A stretch of DNA of 15,924 nucleotides from CAZWRK01 sp964635875 (lineage in GTDB: Bacteria; Pseudomonadota; Gammaproteobacteria; Burkholderiales; Aquaspirillaceae). A model generated the notes under the pieces. The model made no database searches and had not been told where the DNA came from. It saw nothing but the letters and a program-made list of their open reading frames with translations. Below are positions 13,970 to 15,924 of this stretch, piece after piece (position 1 is the stretch's first letter; every line of letters starts with the position of its first letter). The stretch lies in assembly GCA_964635875.1 (NCBI GenBank), contig CAZWRK010000099.1, forward strand, positions 1 to 15,924, given 5' to 3'. The position numbers and the translations under genes were made by a program.

Positions 13970-15774
13970 GCGAAACCCTTCAAAAACGCCCCAAAAAGCC
14001 CGCAGAAAAAACCGACTTTGAACGCCTGAAAGACGCCGCCAACCAGCCCCCCGACCCTATCGCCCCTTACTTTGACGTAATGTATGGCGGCCTGTGTTAT
14101 GTGGGCGTCCACGTTGACAAAGAAACCGGCACACGAAGCTATGAAAGCCCGATTCGACTTTGCGACGAAATCGAAATTAAAGGGCGCGGCATTAACGATT
14201 CAGGGGAACATTCCAGAATCTTGCACTGGCATAGCAGGGGCGACCGTAAAGACATCGAATACAACCTACCCGCCCGAATCATTGGAGAGCGTGAAAGTTG
14301 GGGACAATTACGCGCTAGGGGCTTGGCGGTATCCCCGAAGAAACGCCACCAAGAGCTATTAGCCGACTACCTGCAAACCAATGGCAGTGAGGTGGTTTAC
14401 CGTGTCACCAGTGAAGGCGGATGGCGAGACGGCGCGTATCTGCTCCCGTCTGGTGAAATGATCGGCAAGCCAGAAAAACCCCTATTCTTTGAACGGTGCA
14501 GCGATGAAAACCTAGAGGACGCATACAGCGCCAAAGGGACGCTGCAAGACTGGCAAAACAGCGTCGCCCGACTCGCCCGACACAATAGCCGCCCCACGCT
14601 TGGGATTGGGTGCGCCTTTGCCGCGCCCCTGCTCAAACTGGCCGGTATTGAGTCGGGAGGGGTTCACCTGTACGCCACATCAGGAAGCGGCAAATCAACT
14701 AGCGCACAATGCGCGGGCAGCGTGTGGGGACACGCAGAAGAACAAAAATTAAATTGGGATGCCACGGCATACGCCCTATCCACAGCCGCCCATATCCGCA
14801 ACGATGGCTTGATGATCTTGGACGAAATCGGGCAAGGCAGCGCCAAAGATATTGCCCTGTCAGCGTATCGGCTATTCAACGGCATGGGCAAGATGCAAGG
14901 GGCGCGGGATGGCGGAAACCGATTACAACGCCGCTGGAAAGTGCTGGTGATGAGTACCGGTGAAGAGCCGCTCAATATCTTCATGAAAGGCGGCGGGCAG
15001 AATGTTAAAGCCGGTCAAGAGGTGCGACTCGCTAGCATTCCCGCCGATACCGGAAAAGGCTTTGGCGTCTTTGATTGCCTGCACGAATTCCCCGATTCTG
15101 GCCGATTAGCCGAAGCATTAGGCGAAGCCACAAAGAACCATTACGGCACGGCAGGCCGCGCCTTTATTGAATATGTCGCCTCCCGACAAGAGGAAATCAC
15201 CGAACGCCTAAAGCGTGAAATAACCCTATTCCGCGATGACCTCACCGCAGAAGCGAGTGGACAGGTGCGCCGTGTCGCTGCCCGTTTTGCCGTCATATCC
15301 GAAGCTCTCGAAATTGCGACCGATGCCGGTATTACGGGCTGGCAAAAAGGCGATGGGAAAAACCAGATATTGCAATGCCTGCATGATTGGGTGGCACATT
15401 TTGGGGTGAAGCCCCGAGAAGAACAGCAAGTGATTAACCAAGTCGAAGGTTGGTTTGCTCTTCACGCTTGGAGTCGTTTTATCGACGTTTTTGCCGCAAA
15501 CAGTGATAAAGAAGTTGAAATCAGGAATTGCGCCGGATACCGCAAACGGGACGGAAAAAACGTTTATTGGCTGGTGTTTCCGTCAACCTTTAACGACGAA
15601 TTAAGCGCGGGATTTGACCCAAAATACACGGCCAAAGTGTTAGCCGAACAGGGTATGTTAGAGGTGGGCAATGATGGTAAATCGACCACAAAACACCGAA
15701 CGCCTGATTATCAACAAAGTAACCGACGGTTTTATAAGTTCGTGTCGATTGGACAAGAGGCCGAAGACGAATAA
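13966..15774 (+). CDS. DUF927 helicase-like ATPase
   Basis: The 602-residue product has a DUF927 domain over about residues 40-340. Landmarks are GLCYVGVHVDKETGTRSYESP and SGEHSRILHWHSR, then Walker A in HLYATSGSGKST (K243, S244), Walker B in LMILDEIGQG (D286, E287), and a sensor-like VLVMSTGEEPL near 327-336. Such proteins are thought to be replicative helicases of mobile elements. The C-terminal third (about 420-602) is a further region with winged-helix-like character (YRKRDGKNVYWLVFPSTFNDEL). The N-terminus is Lys/Pro rich. ATG 13966 overlaps the primase stop (ATGA), so both are made together. It is the last gene of the operon in view, followed by hairpins. It appears full length. The DUF927 assignment is firm; helicase activity is inferred from the family and its primase partner. 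Confidence 0.92.
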   Translation: MSETLQKRPKKPAEKTDFERLKDAANQPPDPIAPYFDVMYGGLCYVGVHVDKETGTRSYESPIRLCDEIEIKGRGINDSGEHSRILHWHSRGDRKDIEYNLPARIIGERESWGQLRARGLAVSPKKRHQELLADYLQTNGSEVVYRVTSEGGWRDGAYLLPSGEMIGKPEKPLFFERCSDENLEDAYSAKGTLQDWQNSVARLARHNSRPTLGIGCAFAAPLLKLAGIESGGVHLYATSGSGKSTSAQCAGSVWGHAEEQKLNWDATAYALSTAAHIRNDGLMILDEIGQGSAKDIALSAYRLFNGMGKMQGARDGGNRLQRRWKVLVMSTGEEPLNIFMKGGGQNVKAGQEVRLASIPADTGKGFGVFDCLHEFPDSGRLAEALGEATKNHYGTAGRAFIEYVASRQEEITERLKREITLFRDDLTAEASGQVRRVAARFAVISEALEIATDAGITGWQKGDGKNQILQCLHDWVAHFGVKPREEQQVINQVEGWFALHAWSRFIDVFAANSDKEVEIRNCAGYRKRDGKNVYWLVFPSTFNDELSAGFDPKYTAKVLAEQGMLEVGNDGKSTTKHRTPDYQQSNRRFYKFVSIGQEAEDE

Positions 15775-15784
15775 GCCGCCCCCG

Positions 15785-15833
15785 CTGGTGAGATTCACCA
15801 GTGAAGACAAGCCCGCCTAGTGCGGGTTTTTTT
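15785..15833 (+). terminator. Hairpin pair and terminator of the replication operon
   Basis: First a perfect 7-bp hairpin CTGGTGA/TCACCAG (15785-15801), then CCCGC/GCGGG (15812-15826) with loop CTAGT followed by seven T's. The second is a standard intrinsic terminator. The remaining 91 bases to the window end show no supportable gene. Confidence 0.85.
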
Positions 15834-15924
15834 ACGTCCACACCAAACCCCAAACCCAAAAAACCTTAACCCCCCATGCGGGAAAAGCAAAAAAGCCTTA
15901 CAAGTCCCGCCTGCACGCTGTTGG

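Noticed and set aside
10450..15774. Neisseria-type DNA uptake sequences, looking for words ending CTGAA
   Set aside because: CCTGAA and TCTGAA occur with varied flanks in both halves of the window and no 10- to 12-base consensus matches a known uptake sequence.
15876..15924. ATG at 15876 with an open frame to the window end
   Set aside because: It is preceded by a run of C's with no ribosome-binding site, and only 16 codons are visible; it cannot be supported.

Overview
The window looks like a chromosome segment of a betaproteobacterium, probably of the Neisseriales type. This is judged from memory of protein sequences and gene order, not from a search. The GroEL tail reads like betaproteobacterial GroEL. 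The block Nif3-like gene, petA, petB, petC, sspA, sspB is in an order I associate with Betaproteobacteria. Base composition is moderate, with AT-rich intergenic stretches.

Layout. (1) 1-1055: 3' part of groEL and its terminator. (2) 1074-2563: a small low-GC accessory patch with two divergent genes of unknown function (1101-1358 minus, 1564-2529 plus). It is bracketed by two nearly identical hairpin/terminator sequences in the same orientation. (3) 2585-2748: a short, non-coding deletion derivative of an IS3-family (IS150-like) element. (4) 3019-7775: housekeeping core. It holds a Nif3/YbgI-like metal protein, the complete cytochrome bc1 complex (Rieske protein, cytochrome b, cytochrome c1) closed by a strong terminator, then sspA-sspB with their own promoter. 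(5) 7796-9699 minus: a translationally coupled pair of membrane proteins, DUF2157 followed by a GDYXXLXY-type protein, convergent with sspB. (6) 9963-10156: an elongator-type tRNA-Met (CAT) with a clear promoter and terminator. (7) 10157-15924: the left part of an integrative element resembling a P4-type satellite or island. It carries a tyrosine integrase, an AlpA-like regulator, a structured 330-bp control region, and a tightly overlapping replication operon. That operon has two small unknown ORFs, a Zn-finger/Toprim primase and a DUF927 helicase-like ATPase, and ends in hairpins at 15785-15833. The cargo and right end of the element lie outside the window.

How the genes work together. PetABC carries electrons from ubiquinol to cytochrome c. 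SspA (RNA polymerase-associated) and SspB (ClpXP adaptor) are stress regulators commonly placed after it. In the island, Int would catalyse integration and excision, AlpA probably regulates excision or int, and primase plus DUF927 ATPase would replicate the excised element. The least explained and most interesting part is the control region 11843-12435. It contains perfect hairpins directly before alpA and before the replication operon, where the hairpin pairs with the only Shine-Dalgarno-like sequence, and a minus-strand terminator that implies an antisense transcript. Together these suggest an RNA-based switch analogous in position to P4 immunity. That is an inference; no regulatory function has been demonstrated from the sequence.
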